43,367 nt of DNA from Microbacteriaceae bacterium (GTDB lineage: Bacteria; Actinomycetota; Actinomycetes; Actinomycetales; Microbacteriaceae): assembly GCA_947453465.1 (NCBI GenBank), contig CANGGL010000008.1, positions 1 through 43,367 on the forward strand, read 5' to 3'. The stretch's first letter is position 1; each line of letters begins with the position of its first letter. Below are positions 1-12,500 of the stretch, in pieces. Below the pieces are notes generated by a model. That model searched no databases and was not told the origin of the DNA. It saw only the letters and a list, made by a program, of their open reading frames with translations. The position numbers and the translations under genes are program-made.

Positions 1-145
1 CGCACTGACCAACCTAGGTCTAGGCGAGGCAAAGGCTCTTGTTGACGGTGCACCTGCAACCGTTCTAGAGGGCGCAAACAAGGACGCTGCTGAGAAGGCA
101 AAGGCTGCTCTAGAGGGCGCTGGCGCAAAGGTTGTTCTAAAGTAA
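1..145 (+). CDS. rplL: 50S ribosomal protein L7/L12, C-terminal end (5' truncated)
   Basis: In frame from base 2 the sequence reads [18 protein letters not shown], then an Ala/Lys-rich helix, and ends GAKVVLK at a TAA stop (143-145). This is the C-terminal globular domain of L7/L12, the stalk protein of the large ribosomal subunit that recruits translation factors. The 'L-EAK-LVDGAP' signature and the '-AGAKV-LK' terminus are diagnostic of the family. Only the last 47 residues are in the window; the N-terminal dimerisation domain and hinge lie upstream. A strong intrinsic terminator follows 18 bases after the stop, so the ribosomal operon ends here and the next gene is transcribed separately. 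Confidence 0.96.
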   Translation, partial: ALTNLGLGEAKALVDGAPATVLEGANKDAAEKAKAALEGAGAKVVLK

Positions 146-163
146 TAACCTGCTTCACAGCTG

Positions 164-197
164 AAAACCCCGTTCGACTTCGGTCGGGCGGGGTTTT
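164..197 (+). terminator. Intrinsic terminator of the rplL operon
   Basis: AAAACCCC (164-171) pairs with GGGGTTTT (190-197). G172-C189 and two T-G wobbles extend the stem, which continues with CGAC/GTCG closed by a TTCG tetraloop (179-182). The 3' arm ends in the T-run. The hairpin lies just after the rplL stop and isolates the following gene from ribosomal transcription. Confidence 0.93.
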
Positions 198-403
198 CTA
201 ATACCCGGGCAGAATTGTTTCCCTTCGAACTACGGAGTTTGTGGTGGTGGCAATCACGAAGGTTGTAGAAGGATTTATTAGGAAAACATGGGGTTAACCC
301 CAAGTCCCCCAATCGGGGGACCGACTTCAATCTAAACTTGAAGGTTGTTCGGGTTTGCCTTGGCGTACCCGAAACCATGAACCGTCTCGCGGAAGGAGTT
401 TAG
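198..403 (+). promoter_or_regulatory. Structured leader/promoter region of the giant surface-protein gene
   Basis: This 206-base gap carries four inverted repeats in a row: GGGGTTAACCCC (290-301); GTCCCCC-AATC-GGGGGAC (304-321); CTTCAA/TTGAAG (325-330 and 338-343); and TTCGGGT/ACCCGAA (348-354 and 367-373, loop containing GCC/GGC). A possible -10 box, TAAACT, lies at 333-338. If it is real, the first two palindromes sit over and upstream of the -35 region as operators, and the last forms a hairpin at the start of the mRNA. If transcription starts further upstream, all four would be RNA structure. I see no clear -35. The sequence cannot tell DNA operator from RNA leader. Confidence 0.55.
391..398 (+). 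promoter_or_regulatory. Ribosome binding site of the giant gene
   Basis: GGAAGGAG lies 5 nt before the ATG at 404. It is a near-perfect Shine-Dalgarno sequence at good spacing and fixes the start codon. It contrasts with the three genes at 37012-40212, which have no such site. Confidence 0.88.
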
Positions 404-547
404 ATGAAGCTACCGCTTCTCGCTAACTTCCGTGCGCTCTCGAAGGCCGGTCGAAAGCGCCAAGTTGGCGCTATCTCACTGGGATCTATGGCCCTAATCG
501 GAATGGTTTTAGCCGGCAATATTCTGGGCGGCTCGGCTGCCTCGGCA
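404..547 (+). other. Signal peptide of the giant protein
   Basis: A long basic n-region (KAGRKR near residues 14-19) precedes a hydrophobic stretch (residues 23-42) and a GGSAASA motif with likely signal-peptidase I cleavage after Ala48. The pattern is that of a Sec-type signal peptide with an extended n-region. No lipobox is visible. Confidence 0.85.
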
Positions 548-3500
548 ACCACAATTCGCTCAAGTTCAAACAACGATGCCTGCACCGCAGACGTCGGCAA
601 CACCAGCTATGCTGCAGTAACTCAAAATGGCGACAACTGCATTGTGACAGTCACCGGTTCGACCACCGTAACCATACCTACTTATGTAACTTCGGTTGGA
701 GTGATCGCCGTCGGTGCCGGTGGTGGCGGTGGCACTGACGGAGGTGTTGGTGGTGCAGGTGGTGAAGTTCGTTACAGCAGCGCACAAGCTGTGACCGGTG
801 GAAGCATCGCGACTGTGACCGTGGGTGCCGGTGGTGTCGGAGGCAACTGGTCGAACGCAACTGGTGCAACGGCCGGTGGCGCTACCACTATCACCGGTGC
901 AATGACTTATACCGCGAAGGGCGGTGGCGCCGGTGGTGGTTGGCAGGTCGCAACGGCATCAGTTGGTGGTTCGGGTGGATCCGGAGGCACGGGAGCAAAT
1001 GGCGGCAACGGTGGCATCGGCCCAATCAACCCAAACGTTTCAGTAATCACGATCGGTGCTGCCGGTGCGGCAGGCCCATCGGTTGGAATTACCGGCGTCT
1101 CTGCACGCAACTATGCAGGCGGTGGAGGAGGTGGAACCTGTTACAACGGGCAAAACGCAATCTCGGCCGGTGTTCTAGGTGCCGCCGGTGGAGCCGGTGG
1201 TGGTGGCCGAGGCTCAAACTATCACTTCAACCTCGATGACGTAACAACCAATAACCTAGGTGGAAGCTTTGGTCACCCGGGCAGCTTCTATGGTGCCGGT
1301 GGTGGTGGAGGTATGGCTTGCGACGCCTATGCCTCCGGTTCCAACGGAACTTATCAGCGCAACCCGGGTGGTGCTGGTGCCGCCGGCGCGGTAATCATCA
1401 CGTGGACCGAAAATAAGAGCTCGGTTACTCAAGCCCCAGCTTTCTGTTTTGCTAATGCTGCCGAGGCATGCGGTACGGCAGCCAAGGTTCAACTTCAGAC
1501 CACTGCAGGCACCTCGCTTGCCACTGCAAACGTCCCAGTCACCTTTGCGCTCAGCTCCATTGGAACCCCGGCCGGCACGGTAACCGTCAACACCGATGCA
1601 ACCGGTCTGGCAACTTTTAGCAACATCTGGGTCACCGGCGCACAGGTTGGTAATACTGTCACGTTCACTTTTGAATCACCCGGTTACCGAAACGCAACAA
1701 CCACCCTCACGCTGGTTGGCTATGCCGAAACCTTGAACGTGGTTGCCGGCTCAACCGACACTGCCGGTTATTTCAATGGAAATACAGGTGTCTGGATTGC
1801 CACAGCTCCGGCATCCAGCATTTCGATTACGACCCTACAAAATCAACTGGCACTGCGAGACGTAACTCTGAGAGCCTCTAGCCCACTTTCACCGATGGAC
1901 AGCACCAAGGGAAATGTGATTTGGAATTCAACCGCGGTGCTCAATGAGGCAGCCACCTCGGCCCGCACCTTGACAATCAGGTCAACTTGTAACTTCCAAA
2001 TCAACTCGGGCGGGCGCATCTCCTCAACTGGTCAACCGCTAAATGTATTGATTGACACCAACTTTGACAATCTAAACGGTGGTGCCGTCCACATCGATGG
2101 CACTGCAGCCGCATACGCGATTGAAACCAATGGCGGTTTCGTCTACATCGGTGGCGGTTCAGCAACCACAACCTGGAATGGCGTAACCGTACCATCGGCG
2201 AACGCTGAAGGTTATGCCAACGGAACAGGAATGTGGTGGGGCATTGAACTCGGTGTTAACACCGACATTGCCAACCAGTTGTTGATTAAAACTGGCGGCG
2301 GAGCTCTCAAGGCGCAGGCGCTTGGGTGGGCAGCCACAAACGTAAGCAACATTTATGGTGTTGTCTGGGAGTCGGGCAAGATCGACACCGGCACTGGTGC
2401 GGTGACAATGGTCGGTTCAACCAATGGAGCGCCAACGGTAGAAACAAATGACAACTTCGGCATCGGCATCGGTGCCAACCATGGTTCAGCAAATGACGTT
2501 GCGGTGCTTAGCACCTCGGGCGCAACCAGCTTCACCGGTTCGGTAACCAACCAAACCACCAACTACCAGGGCATCAACATTGCCTACTCTGACTTCGATT
2601 CGGGCAGCAGTGCACTGAACTTCACCACCACACAGCGACTGAACTTTGGCGCTTCAAATACCTTCCGTTCGCCTGTGGCCGGCACCTCAACCGGTGGCGA
2701 CGTGAACGTTTCTGGCGCGATGAGTGGAACTTCAACAAGCGGCGGCGTGACCCTTAAAGCAACCGGCAACGTAGTTCTCAAGGCTGCTGGCGCCATCACC
2801 ACCCAGGCTCAGCCAGTGACTCTGTGGTCAGACTCAGACAACGCCAACGATGGTGGAATCGAAACCATTAGCGGCAGCACCATTACTTCAAATGGCGGCA
2901 ACATCACTCTTTCGGGTGGTCTGGACACCGCAACCGGCTTTGCCAAGGGCACCAGCACCACGGCTAATTCGGCTTTGGGCTATAGCGGAATCGGCCTGGC
3001 GGGCGCACTCTCATCGGGTGTTGGAAACATCGTCATTCGTGGTCAGGATTCAAGCGGCAAGGGCACTAACTATGGCTCGGGAGTTGAAGTAGAGCGCACC
3101 GCAGCAATCACATCGACCACCGGATCAATCTCGATCACCGGGCAGACCAACGCGTCAAACGTAGAAACTACTCAGTGGCACGACGGTTTGATCATCGGAA
3201 ACGTTGGCACCGGCTCGCCAACGATTTCTACGACCACTGGTGACATTAATCTGACCGGAACCAATGCTGCTCCAATCACCGCCGGCTTCAGCTTTGGAAT
3301 TTACGGCACCAGTGTGACCACTACCTCTGGAAACATTTCTATCTCGGGCGCCTCTAACGCCAGCAATCCATTCCAGCTTTACTTCGACGATTCTCGACCG
3401 GCAACCATCACGAGCGGCACGGGTAGTGTCAACATTTCCGGATCTACCAACGGGCCAGTTGACAAGTTCCTGGCCGCAACAATTAGTTCGGGAACAGCCG

Positions 3501-6500
3501 TTCTGGTCCAGAGCTATAAGCCTGTGTTCTCAGCAACAGCCAACTTCACCCTAGGTGGTCTCGGCAACAAGACAGTCGAATCAACTTCGGGCCAGACATC
3601 TTTCGGTGCGGCCGTCGACCTTGCTGGATTGACTACGACCGGTAATGGTGGAGTTGTGCGCATCGGGCAAACTACCAACAACTCGGTGATCACAGTTAGC
3701 AAGGCGTGGTCGGCGTGGTCAGAAACCTCAATCTATGGTGGCACTTTCAACTTCAATGCCAACGTCACCATTACCGGTGCCGGTAACAAGTTCTTGGCCA
3801 AGGCGCGCACTGACATTGGCACCAACACCGGCATCACCCTCCAGACCAATGGTGGAAACCTGATTCTGTGGGCCGACAGCGATAAGGTGGCCGGCACCGT
3901 CTCGAATGGTGGCCGAATTTCAATCGGTGGAACCAACACGCTCAAGAGCCAAGGGGGTGGCATCTACCTAGGTGGTGGCCTAGATGATGGTGGTGCTGAC
4001 GCAACCATAACTTCAGGCAAGGGCGCCTGGTCATCCATGGTTGCCGGGGATGGCATCCCGGATGGCTATGCAGTGGGTCAAAACGCTGCGAATGCCGACT
4101 CTGGAATCTTCCTAACCGCTGGCTACTCATTGCTCTCTGGCAATGGCGACGTCTACCTGGGTGCGATGGACTCACCGGTCAACCCAAACAACGGCACGAG
4201 TGCAGAGTTGATTCTGACTGCCGGAACCATCGACTCGGGCACCGGCCGCATCGGCATTTGGGGCAAGGCTTCCGCCATGAGTTCGGGCATTTGGAACTAC
4301 GGCCTGATGCTTCACGGTTACAACGGAGACTCAGTCGATTCTGGTTCGGTCATTACCTCGGCTAACCGAACGGCACAGGCAATCACAATTTATGGTGACT
4401 CGAGCGCCAACACCAGCCCTTACGGCCACGGAGTCACAGGAGTAAATTACTCGCCAAAGACGGCTCAGTGGGGTTACAACTCATTGCACATCATGGCAAC
4501 TGGTTTGAAAGATTCCGCTAACCCAAGCACAACACCGGGCGGAGGCATTAGCGTCACCGGCATCGGTTCCTCAGCGACCAACTCCTACGGTCAAGGAATC
4601 GTCTGGCGTTGGGCAGACGTTTTGGCCAAGGATGGGCCAATCAACTTCTCCGGTTATTCAAGTGACACAAATGGTTCATTCAACTCTGCTGGAATCTACC
4701 TAGGCGTTGATAACGGCCAGGTAGATGCTCGATTCGGTGCCGCGAGCACCATCTTCGAGGCAACCTCTAAGACTTATACCAATGCTGCTGGAATGGTCAC
4801 CGACTTCACCACCAGCAACAGCGACATCACGATGACTGCGACCAAGTTCGTCTGCTATGAATTCGCGAATGATCTAGGCAATTCTGGTTACCGATTCAAC
4901 ACCTCTGGTGACATCAAGTTCCAGTCTTGGGGCAATGCCTTCACCACTGAGCAACACAGCACTCACTGGCAATTTGCCAGAATCGCTATCCTCGGCAACC
5001 CGCGCAACGTAACCATCGGCAAGCCAACCGAAAACACTTATTACAACTGGTACAGCAACATTGCTGCCACCGGGTCCATCAAGTTCTATACCAGCCAAAT
5101 TTGGTTCAGTAACGCCGGCGTTCAGTTGACCACAACCATGGCTGCCTCCGGCAACGCGAGTTCACCAAACACCGGAATTCTGATCAAGTCGACTAACAAC
5201 ATAAACCCTGGTGGCAACGGTTTGTTCCAGACCGGTGGCGCAGACATTACCTTCTGGAGTGACTCGGATAACGATGGCTATGGCGCCATTTATCTGGATG
5301 GCGGCACGGTCATCAAGTCGAATGGCGGCAAGATCACCCTGGCCGGAGGTGCCGATGATGGTGCTGTGAACAACCCTGAAATTACCGGCCGAACCGCAAA
5401 TGATGGCTACCCAGACAACTATGCCAACGGCAATAACGGATGGGGGGCAAACGCCGGCGTTGACCTAATTGGCCGCTACAAAATCGCATCATCGAGCGGA
5501 ACCACCGGAGCAACCGGCGGCGATGTCTTCATCGCGGGCAGAGGTTCGGCGGTAGCCGGCGACGCCGATTACGGCGTGCTGTTGCGCGGTGGACTGATGT
5601 ATTCGGGTGTTGGAAAGATTGCCATCTATGGCAAGGCCCCGGCCGACTGCACGAATAACTGGCACCGCGGCATCGGAACAGGATGGAACGGTGATGGCGG
5701 CGTCACCGACAACATTATTTCTGAGTCAACAGCAACCGATGCCATTGTCATGAACGGTGACATGACCAGCTGCAACAGCGGTGGTTCCGTGGCTTCATTC
5801 GCAATTCAGGATTATTACAGCGCTGGCACCAACGTGGTCACTCCAAACGGTGGCGGAATCAAGATTGCTGGCAAGCAGGGAAGTGCCAGTTACTACAACA
5901 GCGCCTGGGGCACTGCTGGAAATCAAGAATCAAATATTCTTGAGTTGAACTACTACAACATCCTGTCAAACAGCGGCCCGATCTCGGTCACCGGCACCTG
6001 GGCCAATAGCACCCACGGCAACCATGCTGTGCGCTGGAACACCCGCGGCAGTGGGCAGACCAACTATGTTGGCGCAATGACGGCATCAGTTTCAACCGGC
6101 CAAACCGAGTATGCAACCATCAGCATCCCGACCAGTACCTCCAATGTGACCGTTTCTGGCGACTCGATTGTCCCTTGGAACGCCAATTTCTGGAACACGG
6201 GCGACCTGACCTTCCAGCCGGTCAGCGCGAGTTTCGACCGCGGTCAGGCCTCGGTTGGCTGGGGCGGAGTCTTCCCAAAAACATACAAAAACGTGCTCTG
6301 GGGCAAGGCTGGAACACACGGCGGAAATCAAAACTCTGCCAACATTGAAATTCCATCGCTGACGGCAACAGGCAACATCTCGATTTACGGCGGCGGAACC
6401 ACGCTCCTTGGGTCTCTAAGTACAAACGAAACTTCTGGTACGGGTGTCCTGGTCAAATCGACCACCGATATCGACTTCGCCGACGGAACCTCGGCTGCTC

Positions 6501-9500
6501 GAAACCAGATTTCGGTAACCGGTGCGAACAGCACGGCCCCAGTCACAATAATTTCAAACGCCGATTTCAGCGGCGGTGGAGCTATTCAAATTGGCAACTA
6601 CACCGACATAAAGACTCAGGGTGCACCGATTTACATCGGCGGTGCTGGGTCTGCGACAGAGGCCTCCCCGACCGGATATGCCGAGGCCACCAATTCCAGC
6701 TATTGCAACGGTGTGGAACTTGGCACCAGCGCTGTGGCAACCGACTCGGTGAAGATTGCGAGCCTCGGCGGTGACATCACCATTCGTGGCAAGAATAAGT
6801 ACAACGCCGGATCTTGCTTGGGCATCAAGGACTGGTCTGGAACCAACATCAACTCAGGCATCGGCCAACTCACTCTTGAAGGCTCGGCCGTAAACACCAC
6901 CGGCGGAAACAACGGTCATGCAATTGAGTTGAACTGGAACGGTGGCTTCACCACTACCGTCACCTCGGCTAAGACCACGGGCACCGCAATTTCGATCACT
7001 GGAAACTCGAGTGGAGCTTCGACAAACGGGTCCGGTGTCATCTCCTGGAACGGCGCCGCTAACCAGCTTGCAATTTCGGCGACCGGTGGCGGAAATATTG
7101 CAATCACTGGCTCGGCTAGCTCAAACACAGGCGTTGCAGTTGGGCTAAACCACTCCAACATCTATGCCTTCGGTGGTGCCATCACCATCGATGGAGGCAC
7201 GCAGCAGGTTTCCTTCGGAAACACTGGCACGAACATAATCGGCGGCACGAGCTCGACCTCTAAGTCGGGCGACATCACCATCCGTGCCGACAAAATCGCT
7301 ACCGGTACACCGGTTGCTACTTTCCAAAACGCTCCCAACGTTTACTTCATCAGTAACGCCGCAAGTTTTAGTGGTGCTCAAACTTTTGGCACCGGCCTAG
7401 CCGTCAATGGAATCGGTTACCTGCAGTTCGGTAAGAGCACAAACACCGCTGACCTAAGCATCGCAGGAGCCAATACAGTCGCCGGCAACATCGATGTGAC
7501 CGGTGGAGCAGTAACGCTAAGCGCAACTCAGACCACGACAAATAACGGAAACTTGACCGTAAAGGGAACTGGCGCCGTGACTATCTCGGCTGCCCAAACC
7601 ATCGCCGGAGACATCACCGCAACCGGCACATCGGCAACCGGTTCGGGCGTATTCAATGCAGCAGGTGCCAACGGTATTGCTCTGACGGCAACTGCCGGCA
7701 ACGTCTCGGTCACGGCAAACCAGATCACCTCGGCCGCCGGAGCGAGAATCACCCACAAGGCGACGGGTTGGGTCGGCGACACAGCCGCGGCCACATTGAG
7801 AACTAATGCCGGCAAGATCGTGTTCTGGTCTGACTCAGATTCAACCAACGGTGGAATCATCGCGTTGCAGTCATTCGTCTGTACGGCACCTACTGGAACA
7901 CTTTGTAACTCAACCGCCAACACCGGCGGCGCAGACATTATTATCGGCGGTGGTGCGGCCTCGACCGCCGACGCAACAGTTCCTGGTGGCTATGCCACCG
8001 GACAAGGATCTGCCGCGAGAACTGACACCACCGGTGTGCAGCTTGGCACCTTAGGAACCGGCTCGACCGGCCCAAGCATTTACAGTGCCGGCGGAAACGT
8101 CAGCGTTATGGGCCAGTCATTCGTGACGACAGGTTCAACTACCGACTGGACTGGCGCGGTAGCAGTCATGGGCGGAACCAAGATTTATGCCGGTGTTGGC
8201 AAGATTGCTATCTTGGCAAAGAACTCATCGGCGAGCTCCAACAACACCAATACCACCGTCGAATTCAACGCCTGGGGCGGCACGACCGTCTTCCAGTCGA
8301 GCAACACCGCTGCCGATTCAATCTCAATCAAGATGCCAGCTGTTTCGACGAGCGCAATCGCGTTTGCGCCAAACGCAGGCACCGAGTTCATCAACTCGGC
8401 TGGCGGCGGTGTGCTGCTGCAGGGCAACACCTTTGATGCATCTAACAAATTGAAGTTCAGCGTCACCGGCCCGATTGTCATCGAGCCGACAGACGCCTCA
8501 TTCACAAATGCCTTTGACTTCGATGCCGACTTCACCTTCGGCGCCAACCCATCTGGTTTGCGTTTGGGCAAGGACGGCAACGGCTCGAACGTGACCATCA
8601 GCACCGCGGTCACCTCAACCGGCAAGATCGATGCCTATGGTGCCAACGTCTACCCGAACGCAAACCTCACGGTTTCGACCGCCAACCAGATTTTCATGAA
8701 GGCATCAAACAACGTTGTTGCCAACGCCAGCCGCACCTTCTCCACTGCCGGCGGCCCGCTAACCTTCTGGGCAGACTCTGACGCCAACAAGTCTGGTCGC
8801 ATCGAAATCGGTGGCAGTGGTTCGATCAGCACCTCAGGTGGCTCAGTCACCCTTGCCGGTGGCGCCGACGATGGTGGCACAATTCTTGAGGCTGGCCGCA
8901 GCTCGGCTGATGCCCAGCCTGATGGTTATGCCTGGGGTAACGGCACGGCCAACAGCGATATTGCTCTAATTGGCGTTCAAATCAGCGTGTTGACTTCCAT
9001 CAACTCTGCTGGTGGAAATGTCTTGATCGCGGGCCGCGGTGCCAACCTAACTACATTCACCGGATCAAAGGGTGTTCGCCTTGAAGCCGGTGTCTCAGTT
9101 GCAGCCGGTGCCGGCAAGGTGCACATTTATGGCCAAACCAATGGAGCGGGAACAGTGGCCGGCTCATTTGCTTCGGGTATCGAACTACAGGGTGTCAGCA
9201 CCGCAGATAACACTAAGTATTTGAGCATCATTAGCTCGAACACGGCTGCTGACGCGATAGTTATCGTTGGAGATTCGTCGGCGACCACCACTGCAAATTC
9301 ACCAGGTATTTCCACCATCTCATGGGCAAACCGCACTGGCGGCGGCCCCCGCAACGTGATTGCCAACACTTCATCGGGTGGCGTTACTTTGACCGGTCGC
9401 TCCGGAAACCTTGCCAACACTTCACTGACCGACCTGATTGGCGACGGTCTAGAACTAAATGGTTCTGCTGTGCTGGCCAAGAGTGGGCAGATCACACTGA

Positions 9501-12500
9501 ACGGTGACAGTGCCGCCCCAACTTCGAGCCTGTCTTATGGTCTCTCGTTCAACCACACCACCTATGCGCTGAGTGGCGTGAACTATGCCGCTGTTTCGTA
9601 TATCGGCTCGCAGCCAACCACCACGATCAACACCGTTGATATGTCTACTTCGACAGCAAACGTCGTCATAACGGCCGACTCATTCCTAATTGCTCAGCCG
9701 ACCTTGTATGCCACAACCATCAACACAGCCGGAACTGTAAAGGTGCAGCCCGGTGCAAACGGTGCGCTCATCCAGTCATTCGACCGCGCCAGTGACACCG
9801 GCGCCTTCGCGTTTAGCAACGTGACCGGCTTGACCATTGGTCAGTCTGGGCTGAATGGAACCGTGTCAGGTGCAACGCAAAACAGCGCGGATGTCACCGT
9901 TTCGAATGCACTCTCAATCGCAGGCCCAATCGAAATTTATGCGGGCAACATCAATTTGAACGCCAACCTCATTTCGAGTGCGGGTGCGTCCGGTATTCGC
10001 CTCAAGGCAACCGGCTCGATCGTCTCGAACGATGGCGTCAGCGCCACACCGCGCCTAATCAAGTCGACCTTCGCTAACGCTCCGGTGACTCTCTGGTCTG
10101 ATGCTGCAAACACCGGCTTCGGTCGAATTGGTCTCGGTGCCTTCAATAACATCACCACGGTGGGCGGCCGAATCACTCTTGCCGGTGGCCTCGATGATGG
10201 CGGCACTGTCAGCGGAATCGTGGCTTCTACCGATGTCGCTGCCGACGGTTATCCGGATGGTTATGCCCGCGGACTAGGTTCGGGTACTGCCGTTGGTTCA
10301 AACTCAGGCGTTTACATCGCAACCATGGGTAAGTTGAGCTCCGGTGGCGGAGACATCTTTGTTGCCGGTCAAGGCTCGCAGGCATCGGCAACCACAGACC
10401 AGCAAAACGGCATCCAGGTTCGCAGTTCATCCATCGATTCCGGCGCCGGCCGCGTGCACATCTTGGGAAAGACCACATCGACGACGGTAACTTGGTCGCG
10501 AGGTATCTTCTTCGACACCAGCGACACCGCAAACGTTGCACCAAACATTGTGACTTCGGCAAACACCACATCTGCGGCAATCATCGTTCAGGGCGATGCT
10601 TCTGCGGCCACCTCAAACGGAGCATCTGGAATCCTGGCATTCCACGGCCAAGGTGGCAGCAACAGCACCACACTCGGCACGCGAATTTCTGCGACCGGTG
10701 TTGGCGGTGCGGTAACCGTAACTGGAAAGGGTGGCTCAAGCAGCACACTTGACGCCTCGGCTACCAACCCACGTGGAGATGGTCTCGAACTCAACTTCAC
10801 CGACATCATTGCTAAGAGTGGTCAGATAACTCTGACCGGCACCACCGGGACCACCAGCAACATGGCCGGCATCAGCTTTAACCGACGCCCGATAGTGAGC
10901 AACTTTGTAAACATCGGCAAGGCACCAACGGCCGTAGCCAATACCCCGACTGCCACCGACGTCAGCGCCTCGAGTTCAAACATCGTGGTAAATGCAGACA
11001 AGATTTATAACAACAGCGCCTATTTGGCCACATTTGGCACCACCGGCACCATTGCCATTCAGCCAATTTCTGACAGCTTTGGCACTGCATTCACCACCGC
11101 TGGTATGGCCTTCGGTGCCACTGCAACCGGCCTGAACCTCGGTAAGGCTGGCAACACCGGCGCGGTTAGCTCGGCTGTGGCAACCACGGTCAACGGCCCG
11201 GTCAACGTCTGGGGTGGCGCTGTCGCTATTCTCGACAACCTGACTTCATCGGCTCCTACGCGCGCGGGGCCAGCCGATCAGCCATACATTTTGATCAACG
11301 GTTCAACCAGCCTCAGCGTCGCCACCGGCAAGTCGGTTAGCGCGTCGGCTGGCAACAACGACATCGCCTTCATCACCGACTCACTAACCCTGTCGGGCAC
11401 CGTCACTGCCGGCACCGGAGCGGTTGAAATTTCAACCTCCACGGCCGCTAAGCCAATTCGCCTTGGCGCCACAACCGCTGGTTCTTTGTCTATCGACCAG
11501 GCCATGATCAGCGCCATCACCGCAGATATTTTGCGCATCGGTAACACCAATTCGGGCGCTGTTACGGTGGCCGCAGACATCACGCGCAACACCGGCACTC
11601 AGGCCACCCTGCACATTCGAAGCGGCTCATCGGTCACTGCCAGCGCGAACAAATTCACCGTGCCAAACCTCGCAGTCGAGGCGGGTGCGGCAATCTCGCT
11701 CTCGGGCGCAAATGCCGTCACCAAGCTGGCCCTGAACACCACGGCTACTGGTTCAACCGCGGTCACCTATGTTCAGGCCACCGGCACCAGCTTCACGCCT
11801 GCAGCCGTTGACGGTGTAATCCCTAAGTATGGAGCGGCTTCGGCTCTGACCCTGAACAACGTACCGGTCCTAACCCCTGCGGTTATTTACCAGAACGCGC
11901 TGATCTCACCGAACCCACAGGCAACAATCGTTGACGCCTATGGCATCGCGCTATCGGCGCAAAACTCAACCAACGCCAGCTATGTGATCACGGCCAACGC
12001 GCCAACCGGCTGGACTGCAACCGGAAACAGCAAGACCGCTTCGGCTGGCTCGGCCACATTCGACGGCTTGAAGATAACCGATGGTTTTGGTCAGTCGCCG
12101 GTAACCTTCAGCTTCGCCGCGGCATCGGCAACCACCGTTAGCATCGCCACTACGGCCACCGGAACCTACGACCTGCAGATCGCCGTCCCAGCATCGTTGT
12201 CACTAACTTGGGCCACCCCGACCGTGCGTGCCGGTAAGACTGTGACCGGCTCGGCTGTGCCGACCATTCAGTTCAAGGATGCCGGTGGCAATAACATCAC
12301 CGCCGGCCAGTATGCAAACGGTTCGAGGGCGCACGTTGTGGCAACCATCACCGGTGCCAACGGTGAGATTGTTGCTGGCGACAGCGTGGATGCGGTTGAC
12401 GGACTCGCGACATTCAGCAACCTAGCCATCGGTGGTGTGGTCGGCCAAAACTACACAGTCAGCTTCACACTGGTGATTGCTCAGGCCACCAACGTGATGC

